A DNA stretch of 64,000 nucleotides from Paracyclopina nana (Eukaryota > Arthropoda > Copepoda > Cyclopoida > Cyclopettidae), in assembly GCA_019096065.1 (NCBI GenBank), contig JAGUCH010000003.1:7812001-7876000 (forward strand), read 5' to 3'. The notes under the pieces are model-generated. The model searched no databases. It was not told where the DNA came from and saw only the letters and a program-made list of their open reading frames with translations. A program made the translations under genes and the position numbers. This document shows positions 1-25,793 of the stretch, piece after piece; position 1 is the stretch's first letter, and each line of letters begins with the position of its first letter.

Positions 1-1999
1 TTCTTTCTTGCTTGCTTCTTTATAAAAGTACTACACACAGTGGTGTCTAGTAAGGCAAGAAATGGAATAAGTACGAAAAGTACGACCTCAATGGCTGCCG
101 GCCACTCATCACAATCTCCTTTCTCGAGCAATAAATCTTGAACCAGGGCAAGAAAGCGGCAGAATTCGCAGGACACAGAAGTGTTCATTTCCTCTAACAT
201 TGTAGAATTCCCACTTGCCAAGTTTTGATCCCCAGCTGTTCACCTCCTATAGAATTGTAGTTGCAGCAAAAGCAAACAAGGCGCAAAAGCAGCTTAATGA
301 AAGCAATACTACTACAGCATATACGGAGCTTGATGTTTATAGGAAAATGGATCTGCTATTTTTCGATAACATCTTTTTTTATTTGCGGAGGGTCACGACC
401 TACATTCACGCATTAAAATGTCACAACGAATCAAGAATGTGATTTTCTCAAATTACTATTTTCATAAAAAGGTCACAAAAAGTGTAGCTGCAGTAACGAA
501 AAAATCTTACACACTTGCACCACAAAGTTATTTACTAGTTTACTTCCTCCTTTCAAGTGCCTTATTCAATACGTGGCCCTTGGAAAGTGCACGATAATCG
601 ATACAGTAAATACTTTTAAGAAGACAAAAAAGCTGTCAAAAATATCGCGAAAACGTAATGCTCAACATTGACGGCAGAAAAATTGGAAAATCTTAACTCA
701 TTTCATTTTATTGGCTACTTGTAAATGAGGGGAAAGATACGGAATTCTCTCATGAAGACTCTTAATTTTTGTGAAGCCATCCCTCGTAGATCTGACGGTA
801 ATCTCAAATGGGATCTCGAACGTTAGGAAAAAGCTCTGGCATGGTACAAAGATGGATAGATCGATAGAAAGCTTTTTAAGGTTGCTCACCACGTTGAGCA
901 AGCAACTACCAAAGGATGCAGTCGAGGTATGAGCCCAGGGAAATAGCTGTGAAATGACGACGGCGACGACACAGGCCCTCGAGATCACTTTAACAAATTG
1001 AAAAATGGCTGCTGCGGATTTGGTGCAACTTTGGAAGAGCAGTTGGCAAAATTAGAAAGCATCTGACCCTTGGATTGGCCAACATTCTAAATTGCTCTGA
1101 ATGCTCAATGAAGGCAGGGTTCTTTGCACAATATTCTACTATAATAGAGAGGAACCACTAAAGTACTAGAAGTAGAGTATGTATGAGGAAAGCCAATGTT
1201 TCAGGAGCCAAATGAACTGAAAATTGTGCAACTTCAGGATATCTGTTCAGCTGTACATACAATAAAGAAAAAATACATTAAATGAACCATGGAACGTGTA
1301 AGAATAGAGCACTGATGGCCTCGCATTAATAATAACTTTTTTCCTTTACGAGTTCCTTCTTTGTGAATGGTATTGTAGAAATACTTCCTCTCTCTCTATA
1401 GTATATAGTAAGTGAGGGCTAAAAATGCCAGAGAAAGTGCGCACACACGAGCTGCTCTTATATTATGGTAGACTGTTGTAGACTCTCGTCGAAGGAGCGA
1501 AAAAATGAAGGCATTGCTGCAATAGAGAAGCGCCACTAGCTTAAGCTGCAAGCCTCATCGTTTTAGGCATATCATCTTTGGTACATAAAATATATCCTCC
1601 GGCAAAAAGTTATTGTTCCACAGAGACCAATTTCTGGAGGCAGCAACAGCGCCTCAATTTCGCCTCAATTATTACCTCGCTCCTTTCCTAGCTTTAGCTA
1701 TATAATATAATATGGCTTTCCTAGGCCTACAACACGCGATTTTCATCACGAAACAACTCTCGTGTCTTTCTTTCACATTTCACCTGTCAACTATAGCTTG
1801 TTTCACTTATACTGCACTATGCTCTAGAGTTGTCATAAAAGCTTGAAAAAGTCATTAGGCCAGAACAAATTTTCCAGCCGGAATTACGGTTGTCCTAAAT
1901 AGCCGTCGAAGTAACTTTGCTTGCTGTAAGCGATATATGCTGTACTATTAGAAAGTTTTCTCCAATCATAATTGCTTTTTCTTGCCTGGGCCGCGGCAG
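1..1999. other. Probable 5' intron/upstream region of the ALK-like gene
   Basis: No exon can be supported here. The first recognisable ALK coding begins near 2000, and no signal-peptide exon is visible in this stretch, so the 5' end of the gene is probably left of the window or in an exon too short or divergent to see. An open stretch at about 209-350 follows a plausible acceptor (ending TTGTAG at about 208) but has no convincing donor and no family similarity. The rest is AT-rich with no obvious repeat. Confidence 0.4.
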
Positions 2000-15544
<13,545 letters not shown>

Positions 15545-15703
15545 CTCTATTTTTGCATAGTACACTACAGTTGATGATTGAACGCCTTATTCAAAAAGTT
15601 GACTTAATGATTTCTGATTCATAGCTTGTTACTTGCTGACCTCAGTTTGTGTCCTCCAAATTCAAATTGTTGCAGCTTTGAGTGTGATAAAGTGTGTTAC
15701 AAT

Positions 15704-15709
15704 AATAAA
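15704..15709 (+). terminator. Poly(A) signal of the ALK-like gene
   Basis: AATAAA lies 160 bp past the ALK stop codon and is the first canonical hexamer downstream. Confidence 0.7.
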
Positions 15710-15719
15710 TGCTTGCGTA

Positions 15720-16181
15720 ATCGAAGATGAAAACAATGGAAAACTCAAATATTAACAATCCTGCGGCAGCATGCACAACAACTATATTGCTATCTATTAT
15801 TGTGGCAGCCATTGTTGTTACGAAGTTGATATTGCAGCTTTAGCCAGACTTTTCATAGGAATAAGACTAAGAGGAAAAAATCATGAATGGGCTTTCTTTC
15901 TGCAAGAGCAGCAACAGCAGTAGCATCAGCAGTGCACTGTCTGTGCTATAATTAATAGTAGCCTAAAAGGTCAAATTCAGTTGCCTGCTTGTTTGTGCAC
16001 AATTTTGTAAAACTGCATATATACTATACATGTACTGAAGAATTAGAGAATTTACTGTTGTCATATTCATGCTGAAATACACACGAAGATTGAAACTTAA
16101 AATTGTGGCCCACTTCATGAAAGACACACCTTTATTTGCTTAAACGAATGTACGTAATTCAAATGCAGATAAAGAACGATG
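15720..16181. other. Intergenic spacer between ALK and the aspartic protease gene
   Basis: About 0.5 kb of AT-rich sequence with no open frame I can support. It contains a short (CAG/CAGTAG)n stretch near 15905-15930. It presumably holds the upstream control region of the downstream protease gene. Confidence 0.5.
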
Positions 16182-16188
16182 TATAAAA
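16182..16188 (+). promoter_or_regulatory. TATA box of the aspartic protease gene
   Basis: TATAAAA is 61 bp upstream of the protease ATG, so transcription would start near 16212. A TCAGT initiator-like pentamer at 16227-16231 is somewhat far for this TATA. A strong TATA box suits a highly expressed digestive or lysosomal protease. Confidence 0.6.
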
Positions 16189-16248
16189 ACTGTGATGAGA
16201 TGTGCGCTTGTCTTGTTGTAGTAGTCTCAGTGATCACTGTTCAACATC

Positions 16249-18110
<1,862 letters not shown>

Positions 18111-18130
18111 GCTGAAAGTTGCATCTCTGA

Positions 18131-18136
18131 AATAAA
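18131..18136 (+). terminator. Poly(A) signal of the aspartic protease gene
   Basis: AATAAA lies 20 bp after the stop codon, giving a very short 3' UTR. Confidence 0.75.
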
Positions 18137-18139
18137 AGA

Positions 18140-18985
18140 AACTTATTGTAATCTACATATCCATGGAAGGCTAATTATATCTTAATCTCTCTTTCTGGGC
18201 AAATGGGATTCACAATATTAATTCGTTCTTGATCCTTGATGGCCTCCAACCCAAAAAAAGCTCCACGTTGGATGTGTACTTTTTCTACGTAGAAATGAAA
18301 GTAGTGCATTACAGTTTTGTCCACAGAAGTGCATTTAGAGAGATTTGCTTGCAGTCATCTGCTACAAAAAGGTTCGAAAAATTGATTGCTTCATTAATTG
18401 AGGAGGGCCGTCCAGTAAATCACTTCATAAGAAAAGCAGGAAATTCAAATTATTGCGCCATTTTTTAGGTGCGCACATGGAGTTAGCTAATCACTTTAGC
18501 TAATCAGGTTTCCCAGATTGAATCATTGCATGAGAAATACTGGCCAAGTTTGGCTTTTTTCTAATTAATTGTGACAATTTTAAAAAACTAAAAAAATTAT
18601 AACAAACACAGCTAACTACTTTTTTGGTCAGAAGCAGTCAGCCAAAGTGCAGAAGTACAGCCGGTCACCTTATATTCTAGATCATCTAGCATTGGAGCAA
18701 ATTCGAGATTGGTCAAAAAATTCCAGGCGAATTCTTGTGTATAGCAAATTGGGCTTGGGTTGGTTCGTTTTGCCTATCTTGTGAATTGCGCTAATGAATG
18801 TTGCGAATCACAAGCTTTTCTCCATTTTCAAGAGCCTGATGCTCATATATTCAATAAAAGAGAAGCAGATCACTCATCAAATTTTAGCTTAGGGGCTGAA
18901 CTGGGCCCGCAGTTCTGCAGGAAAAAGTGTACGTAGATCAATTACCATGGCAACTTCAGGAGCAAGAATAGACAACAAACTGAGG
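18140..18985. other. Intergenic spacer with one small open frame
   Basis: The region contains no recognised gene. One open frame (18229-18468) includes an ATG at 18295 and ends in the residues CAIF, which resembles a CaaX prenylation box. It has no family similarity, no nearby poly(A) signal, and may be chance. Confidence 0.35.
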
Positions 18986-18993
18986 TATAAATA
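18986..18993 (+). promoter_or_regulatory. TATA box of the first 7TM receptor gene
   Basis: TATAAATA is 56 bp upstream of the start ATG of the first receptor. No equivalent TATA is seen before the second copy, so the two paralogues may be regulated differently. Confidence 0.5.
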
Positions 18994-19048
18994 AAGGTAT
19001 TAATTACTTGTTTTGCTAGTCATCTGGCGAAGAGCAAATAACGACGCA

Positions 19049-20868
19049 ATGGAAGAAATAAGGCTAATTTCTCTGAAGACCATGGGGCCTGAAAATATCC
19101 ATGTAGAGCAATCTATACTGCTGGCTTTAGTTAGCACCACATCTTTGATTTTCGGACTTATCATGCAAGTTAGATTGCTTGTTTTGATTAGAAAAAGACG
19201 CAACCGGGGCATTAATAAAATGATTATTGCTCATCTGGTAAGTTACATACATACATTGAGGCATCATGAAATCCAGGAGCTATATGTGTGTAAGGATGCT
19301 ATGGTTCCAGATAAAACGTACCAGGAGCCGAAATAGCTTTTGACCGAGCAACAAAGATTCCTGTATGTAAATAGCTGCTATTAAAATACATTTTATGTTA
19401 TGAGCTTTCAAATAGCGTGACTATGCAAATTGTGCTAAAAGGGCGTTCTCATATTGGACTTTAGCTTACCAAAACCTGATTTTGGTTAACCAAAAACCAG
19501 TTTTCGGTAGGTAGCCACTACATAGAGCTTTACTAAAACAAGTTTTTGGTTAACCAAAATCAGGTTTTGGTAAGCTAAAGTCCAATATGAGAACGCCCTA
19601 AAGTCTTACCTTCTTCTTTCAATTGCATATTGATTTCGTATCAAAGCTTCCGTTCAGGAGTTATATAAGAAAAACCATGCCTCATATTTCTTATAATTAG
19701 GACCTGATCACCTGCTTATTATGACCGTTATTATGCAAAAAATTATAACACAAAGAACAGCTAAAAAAGGTTTAAAAATTGAATGGCCTCATCAATAATT
19801 GCCTAAAAAGGCCGATTGCGGCTAATCAAAACTGTAAAAATGGCGAAAAATTGCTTTGATTGGCCATTTTTTTTGTGATATTTGGCCGTGATATGGCCAA
19901 TAACTAACCAGGTGAACAGGGCCTTAGTTCATATTGCCCATTTGTAATTTGTGAGATGTAAATTTCATTTCAAGAAATTTTAATTTCAGGCCATGTTCAT
20001 CTTTATTTATCCATTTGTAGCTTGCTATTTATCCTTAATTTCAATTAGTCAATCCCCACATGAATGGTTAGGGGACATTGGGTGCCACATGTTCAATTTC
20101 ATAATTTCTTTCAACTTTATCTATTTCCAAGTCCGGTCATGTTTTATGTCTTTGTTTCGATACTTGTGCATCGTACACAATGGTCAGTTAGCTGGTTTAG
20201 GCCAAAAGGTAAGGAAACCAAAAAAAATCATCCAAGAATAAGATAATACTATTTTTATTATGATTTCACAGAAACTTGTTACGATTGTCATTTCTATGAG
20301 TTTCTTGGTTCCAGCTGCAATCACTCTATCAACCAGCCTCCCTATAGATTCTGGTAATGGGGTATTTATATCAAGGTGCTTGGGTAGGTACGAAAGGGTA
20401 TTTGACCAAATAACAGGCAAAGATAAAATATTACGTTGGTGCCAAAGCAATGGCACCCTTTGTCAACTGTCTAGAGTGATTTTCTTTGCAATGTCGAGCA
20501 ACCTTCTAGAAATGGGACTCCTCATTGCAACTTTGACGGTAATATACAAGCAAACAGAGAGAGCATCAGGAATCCTAACGCAATCATCACTAATGAGTCG
20601 GAAAAAGGATAATGGAGTCATGATGAGCATGGCCCTTATAGAATGGCTAATGGAGCTTTTTTTGAACATCATTTTGATCTTGTACATAAAATACATCAAT
20701 GGGTATTCATTATTTTTTAACATATTATCTATGAACATTTTAAGCTTCACACAATTTTCGGTTTTACCTTTATTTTATCTTATGGGAGATATGTGTTATA
20801 GAAGATTGGCATCTCATCATGGGTACATGAAAGCCCTGTGGATAAGACTGATAAAGAATGATGAGTGA
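19049..20868 (+). CDS. Seven-transmembrane receptor, copy 1 (rhodopsin-like, divergent)
   Basis: Three exons (19049-19237, 19990-20208, 20272-20868) give 334 residues. Seven hydrophobic spans are visible; the first begins LLALVSTTSLIF and the last runs through FSVLPLFYLMGDM. The end of TM3 reads FRYLCIVHN, in the place of the DRY motif of class A receptors. LPLFYLMGD lies where NPxxY would be. A Cys before TM3 (GDIGCH) could pair with one in extracellular loop 2. The family is unknown to me: a lineage-specific chemosensory or peptide-receptor type is the best inference. Intron 1 is 752 bp, against 65 bp in the downstream copy, because two foldback elements are inserted there. AATAAA is at 20892. 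Confidence 0.85.
19440..19599. mobile_element. Foldback element (160 bp, perfect 58-bp inverted arms) in receptor intron 1
   Basis: Bases 19440-19497 and 19542-19599 are perfect reverse complements over 58 bp, with a 44-bp centre. The ends read AGGGCGTTCTCATATTGG. Flanks repeat AAA (19437-19439 and 19600-19602) or, with different end choice, TAAA, consistent with a short target-site duplication. No coding capacity. This is the structure of a MITE; perfect arms suggest recent insertion. Confidence 0.85.
19700..19923. mobile_element. PIF/Harbinger-like MITE, copy A (224 bp)
   Basis: Terminal inverted repeats are of the form GG(A/C)CCTG(A/T)TCACCTG at both ends. The element is flanked by the 3-bp duplication TTA (19697-19699 and 19924-19926). 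A 3-bp TWA duplication and a GGnCCTGTTnA-type terminus are hallmarks of PIF/Harbinger (Tourist) elements. A second copy with matching ends is at 46540-46761. It has no coding capacity, so it would need a transposase encoded elsewhere. Confidence 0.75.
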
Positions 20869-20891
20869 GCAATGTGATAATCCAAAATGTA

Positions 20892-20897
20892 AATAAA
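20892..20897 (+). terminator. Poly(A) signal of receptor copy 1
   Basis: AATAAA lies 24 bp after the stop codon. Confidence 0.7.
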
Positions 20898-21111
20898 AAT
20901 ACGTATTACTATTAGCTGAGACGGCTGAGCAGTACATAAGTTCCGAACATGTAATTTCCATAATTTTTGTTTTTGATTGTTTGATTGTTGTTTGATTTAG
21001 GGATGGGATAATGTTCATTATCCATCTGCAAGTGGATAATGATCATTATACCTTACTTGATCCTTGCGCCATCTATTTCATTTCAGTATTTAAGAAAAAA
21101 TGAAGGCTTAA

Positions 21112-21175
21112 GCAAGGATTGAACTGAGGCCACCAGATTGGTGCGCCAGTGCTCTACCTCTGAGCCAATGAATTG
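21112..21175 (-). repeat. tRNA-derived sequence (SINE head or tRNA pseudogene)
   Basis: On the minus strand the sequence has an A-box-like TGGCTCAGAGG, a D-arm GCTC...GAGC, and a B-box-like GTTCAATCC at normal spacing. The anticodon stem holds only with wobble pairs and the T-stem is degraded, so it is not a working tRNA. The following 150 bp on the minus side could be a SINE body. A SINE is more likely than a lone pseudogene, but copy number is unknown. Confidence 0.45.
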
Positions 21176-21430
21176 CATTGAACAAGTTAGCTTTAGAGCA
21201 GCATTACATTTGTGCGACAAGTGAGTAGCGAGCACGGCAAATGCATGGAGACGTTCAGGCGCTGCGCATCGGCAACTAGACCGCTGGGTCAGCTTTGATG
21301 AGCTCACGCTCACTGTCGGTAATAAAGCGGACCGCATTTAAGGCAAATCAAGCAAAATTGAGGAGCCTTAGAAGCTTTTCTAAATTCAAGTTTAGCAATG
21401 CTTGAAATGTTGGGGGTAGCTAATAGTAAT

Positions 21431-21482
21431 AGGATTATGCACCTCTAGGCTGTCGGATAACAGCCTAGAGGTGTATAATCCT
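21431..21482. repeat. Hairpin: 23-bp inverted repeat with 6-nt loop
   Basis: The arms 21431-21453 and 21460-21482 are reverse complementary with one mismatch; the core is CACCTCTAGGCTGT. There is no T-run beside it and no gene end in phase with it, so it is better read as a foldback remnant than a terminator. Confidence 0.7.
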
Positions 21483-22463
21483 ATATTACAAGTTGAGAGG
21501 GCTGAGTAGTACAGAAGTTCGAACCATACAATTTCCATGATTTTTCATTGCACTTGGATTAAGAGGAGGATAATGAAGATCATACACCTACAAGGTATCA
21601 TTATACCTAACTTGATCCTTGCGCCAAAATGACCAAGTAAAATTGCTATTTTAGCTAATACTTGTAATGTTACGGGTAGCTAAAAGTAATATGATTATAG
21701 GTTTTCATATATATGGTTGCTTTCTGTGTTTTCGAGGTTCTTTTTTAGTTGTTAGGCTAATTTCACTTGAGAAGACTAACGAGCAATTATGATACTCGTA
21801 AGTGTTTACTTCACCAAAATCCAAGTGCAGTGCCTCCATTTTCTTAAAGTAGATAAATTTTCAACGACAAATTTTCAAGCTTTTCATTATTGAAACCAAA
21901 TTTTTCTATCCTGGCTCCGCTGATCAGCCAATCAAATTGCCGCTCGTGATCACGAGACAAGCTTCTCGCGCGACAGTTTTCCCAAATATATTTGTCCAAA
22001 AAGCGCCATCTAGCGAAAAAGTTTGTCCCTCCAATGGCTAATAGGCCAATACGCAAAAAACGAGATGGTACACTTTTTAATATGAATTATATTAGATCTG
22101 ATATATCATTTGCCTTTTGCTCATGTTGTGACAGTCACATGTCAATTTTTCTCCTTTTCTTGAGGTTACAAGTTATTCTACTTCTAAGGTTGTTAGGCAA
22201 AGCTCAGCTATAATTGACCAGCCAATAAATAAGAGGAAAGTTTTCGCAAACGTTAAAGCATTTCTTATAGTGATTTTATGCTTAAAGAATATGGATTCTA
22301 ATATATTTTGTTTGAATAACGAAAAAGTAAACCAATGTAGATGAGCTCATCCTAATTTTGAATTATAGCCATGGCAACATTTTGTAAAGTAAGTAGTACA
22401 CAAACTCAAATGAGACTTGGACGTTATTTTGGTCTCTAACAGCCTTGAGAGTAACAGGGCTCA

Positions 22464-23664
22464 ATGGAAGACATAAGGCTAATATTTTTTAAAGGAATGA
22501 GGCCGGAAAAAATTCAGATTTGGCAGCCTATATTACAAGCTTTTGTTGGTATTGTAACGTTGGTTCTTGGACTTTTTATTCAGGTTAGATTATTTGTGTT
22601 GATAAGAAAAAAACGTGACAGGGGCATCAATACTTTGATCAAAGCTCATCAGGTAATCATTTAGATAATCAGAACTATCATTAATGATCAACTACTCAAT
22701 TCAACATATTTTTTCAGTCGATGTTTATTTTTATCTATCCATTTGTAGTTGGCTACTTGACAATTTCATCAGTAGTTATTTCACCACATCAGGTCCTTGG
22801 GGACATTGGCTGTCATATTTTCAATTTGATTCTCATTTTCAACTTTATATACTTCCAAGTTAGATCATTTTTTATGGCTCTTTTTCGGTACTTATGTGTC
22901 GTACACAATGGCCAGCTTGCCTGCCTTGGCCAGAAGGTAACTTTTTAAGTCTTATGCAATAGAAAAAGCATTGCTTGTGTTATGAAAACATGCCTAATTT
23001 TTATTGTTATTGTTATTAACTTTTTGTGTGCGTCAGCACTTTATGAACATCCAAAGTTATGTTTCAGCGGCTGGTACAAATTGTGATTGCTATGAGTTTT
23101 TTGCTGCCAGCAGTCATCACGTTTACAACAAGTATCCCACAAGATACTGGAAACGGGGTGTTTGTCTCGAGGTGCCAGGGTAGGTATGAAAAAGTATTCG
23201 ATCAATTGACAGGCCAAGATAGAACAATATATTGGTGTGAAAACAAAGGCATCTTGTGTCAGCTATCAAGAGCAATCTTCTTTGTGACTTCAAGCAACCT
23301 ACCAGAGATAGGACTCCTCCTCACAACCTTGGTCACAATTTACAAACAAACTGAAAGAGTCTCCGGAGTGTTGACTCAAACATCGCTAACAAATAGGAAG
23401 AGGGATAATGGAGTGATGATGTCTATCTCCATCTTAGAATGGATAGTGGAGCTTTTCCTAAATATCATAGTTATCTTCTACATAAAATTGATACATGGGT
23501 ACTCAGAGTATTTGAACAAATTATCGCTTAATGTTGCATGCTTTGCCCAGTTCTCCATTCTCCCCCTATTTTATTTGATGGGTGATATGTATTATCGAGC
23601 ACTAGTATCTCACCATGGATTCTTCAAAGCATTGTGGATAAGGCTTTTTAAGTCAGATGAGTGA
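22464..23664 (+). CDS. Seven-transmembrane receptor, copy 2 (tandem paralogue)
   Basis: Exons 22464-22652, 22718-22936 and 23068-23664 have exactly the same lengths (189, 219, 597) and phases as copy 1, giving 334 residues. All landmarks are kept: GDIGCHIFN before TM3, FRYLCVVHNGQL after it, the loop-2 cysteines (SRCQGRYE, WCENKGILC), the TM6 opener RDNGVMMS, and LPLFYLMGDM in TM7. Substitutions are spread along the protein and most are conservative, arguing that both copies are under constraint. Intron 1 is only 65 bp. No TATA box is seen upstream. AATAAA at 23692 marks the end. Ligand unknown. Confidence 0.85.
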
Positions 23665-23691
23665 ATAATGTTACATTCAATACTGGAGGAA

Positions 23692-23697
23692 AATAAA
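23692..23697 (+). terminator. Poly(A) signal of receptor copy 2
   Basis: AATAAA lies 28 bp after the stop codon. Confidence 0.7.
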
Positions 23698-23699
23698 CT

Positions 23700-25700
23700 A
23701 ACATATTTTCTAATACTATCAACAAGCATTAATGCTTAGATAAACGAGGCTTGGCTACTCAGAGATGTACATTGAGAGCTCAAAAAGTGCCATGAAAAGC
23801 AATGGGTTTTAACGGAACTTAGGTGACGCGTCTCACCCAACCTTTCCACCATGGCCAACTTAAACGATTTCTTGAGAGATACATCTATCGATCGAACTAC
23901 AACGATTAATAAGAAAATCTGGCTATAAGAAAAAATATGGAAGATCTTAGAATAAGCCGATAGTTAAGGTGGCAATCATGTCTACCAAAGAGGTCGTAGA
24001 ATCATTATAATCACCCTTTGTGCAGCATGTAAAAAAACAATACAGTCAACGAAATCAAAATGTCATTGAGCAATATAGGATCAATGATGTCAGTAGCTTT
24101 GTGCTTCCAAATGATGCATTCAACACCTAACTATAAAAAATGAGCTCCATTGTGAACAAGTTATGAAGTTTGTAGGTTATCTCTAGATTGTCTGGGAGTT
24201 ATTTTGTGGTTTGTAGATTTCGTTGAATGTGCTCATCAAGGATCAAAGGTGGCTACCGGTCAACGTAAAGAAACCAGTCATTAGATGAGAGTTATAAATC
24301 GTGAGAAATGAAGGGATTATGAAGTAGATTATGCACTATGAAGCCACACAGTGTTCTTGCACATCAAATATGATGAGCCAAGATTTCCAGCGAAGCTCAA
24401 ATCTCATGCGTGGCGAAATTAAAATCACCACCCAGGAATTGTAGTAACTCAATCTTGAAGGTACGATCGAGGCAAAAACACCACTTTCTACCAGAGAAGC
24501 ACCAAGCTTTGAAGTTTCAATTCAATATTCTTGGCAGTCAAGAAACAACGGAATCAACCATGCACTTTTAAAGTTTATGTTAGGTAGGAAAAATGGGCTA
24601 ACCTTGGATTTATTCCAGAATTGTGACAACGCACTCACGTGAGTTATTTATGAGTTGGCACGCTGAAGCAACGCAACTCGGTTACCCACAAATGATGAGC
24701 ATTTGGAATTAAATAGAGGAAGGAGACTTGGGTAAAGAAGATGTTGTGCCATGGCATGCCATGAGGGTCGACCCATTTTCATCATGCAAGAAGAGCTTTT
24801 TCTCTTGGAACAAATTAGATTCTTTATTGACTTGACGACGAATTGTCCCCGAGGCAGCAGCGAAAATGTGTGGCCGAAATGACGATGAAAGATTGCGTTT
24901 GGTCAACATTCTTGGTTCGTTGTTTGCAGCAAACAAGTCGTCGCACAAGAAAGGCCACAATTGTTTTGCATGTAATTGGAGATGGTAATCTCGTGGCTGC
25001 ATTATTAAAACAATTTGTTGAAATTCCAGACCCTCCTAGAAGAAAAGGCTAAAGGGTGGAGTTGCGAAAGGTTGGGTCAAATCGTTCATCATTTTTGTCA
25101 AGATTATGTTATCAACCACAATATTTTTCCAAGCTTTTCTGGAAAAAAAAGAAACCGTATTGGCCCCAATCTGACCCATAAGTACTTGTATATTTTAGCC
25201 GTGGCTCAATACAAAACGAGACCCCAATTAGCTGGGATATGGCAAACGCATTAGAATTTTTCCATAAAACGAACAACATGTATTTTACTTGTATCTTCTG
25301 TGATACAGAAAATACAAGTGATAATGCCTAAAAAACGTTTTCTTCCCCTTAGCATATAAAATCTACGATCACAAAGTTTCCAGTTTGATTCAAGTCCCTG
25401 CCAAATTGTGGGAGGTCAAGTCAAATTGGAGCATTACAAATTGACCTCTATTGTCCCATTTGACACCTTCATTTGTGAATTGCGAGATCCCCAGAGTCGA
25501 CCACCCAAAATGTCGCGTCGCGAACGAATTTCTTCCCTGATTGAGTTGCGACGGACACGCGTAGAGCCTACATAGTTTGGAAGCCAAACTTTGCGGCGTC
25601 GCTCACCGCCGAGCTGAGTTCACGCAAGAGCCAAGCACAGCATAGCAGGAATTGTTTGAACAACGTACGAACGCGAGCGCCAGAGCACTTCCAAAGGATC
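23700..25700. other. Intergenic region without supported genes
   Basis: About 2 kb between receptor copy 2 and the Ig adhesion gene. Short frames exist (for example an open stretch at 24843-25052), but none has splice signals or similarity I can defend. The minus strand reads GGDFN at 24418-24432, a motif found in LINE endonucleases, but the frame is broken at once and nothing else supports it. The last 250 bp become more GC-rich toward the promoter. Confidence 0.4.
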
Positions 25701-25705
25701 CATCT

Positions 25706-25740
25706 TCAGTTGGACGTTCGCCGCTGAGCCTCGCAGATCG
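25706..25740 (+). promoter_or_regulatory. Inr + DPE core promoter of the Ig adhesion gene
   Basis: TCAGTT at 25706-25711 fits the arthropod initiator with A(+1) at 25708. AGATCG begins exactly at +28 (25735) and matches five of six positions of the DPE consensus RGWYVT. There is no TATA box. The resulting 5' UTR would be 86 nt, ending at the ATG at 25794. Confidence 0.55.
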
Positions 25741-25793
25741 CACTACACGTTATACTATGTGATCACGCCGAAATTTTGAAAAGCATCATAACC

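Larger units (their letters stand above)
20916..21700. repeat. Diverged tandem duplication between the two receptor genes
   Basis: Two units share order and sequence. The first segment of unit 1 (20916-21070) resembles that of unit 2 (21492-21625), both ending ACTTGATCCTTGCGCC. A second segment near 21394-21440 resembles 21653-21700 (shared GGGTAGCTAA and AGTAATA). Unit 1 is longer because a tRNA-like sequence is inserted in it (about 21105-21330). The duplication is non-coding. Confidence 0.6.

Noticed and set aside
21980-22025. CArG-like CCAAATATATTTG and partial CTCF-like GCCATCTAGCG upstream of receptor copy 2
   Set aside because: Both are imperfect matches in AT-rich sequence and about 450 bp from the start codon.
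24418-24432. Minus-strand GGDFN, as in LINE endonuclease domains
   Set aside because: Only a five-residue match, followed by a stop within seven codons; no reverse transcriptase or other endonuclease motif found nearby.
24843-25052. 69-codon open frame ending EIPDPPRRKG
   Set aside because: Overlaps frames on the other strand, lacks splice or poly(A) context, and has no recognised similarity.
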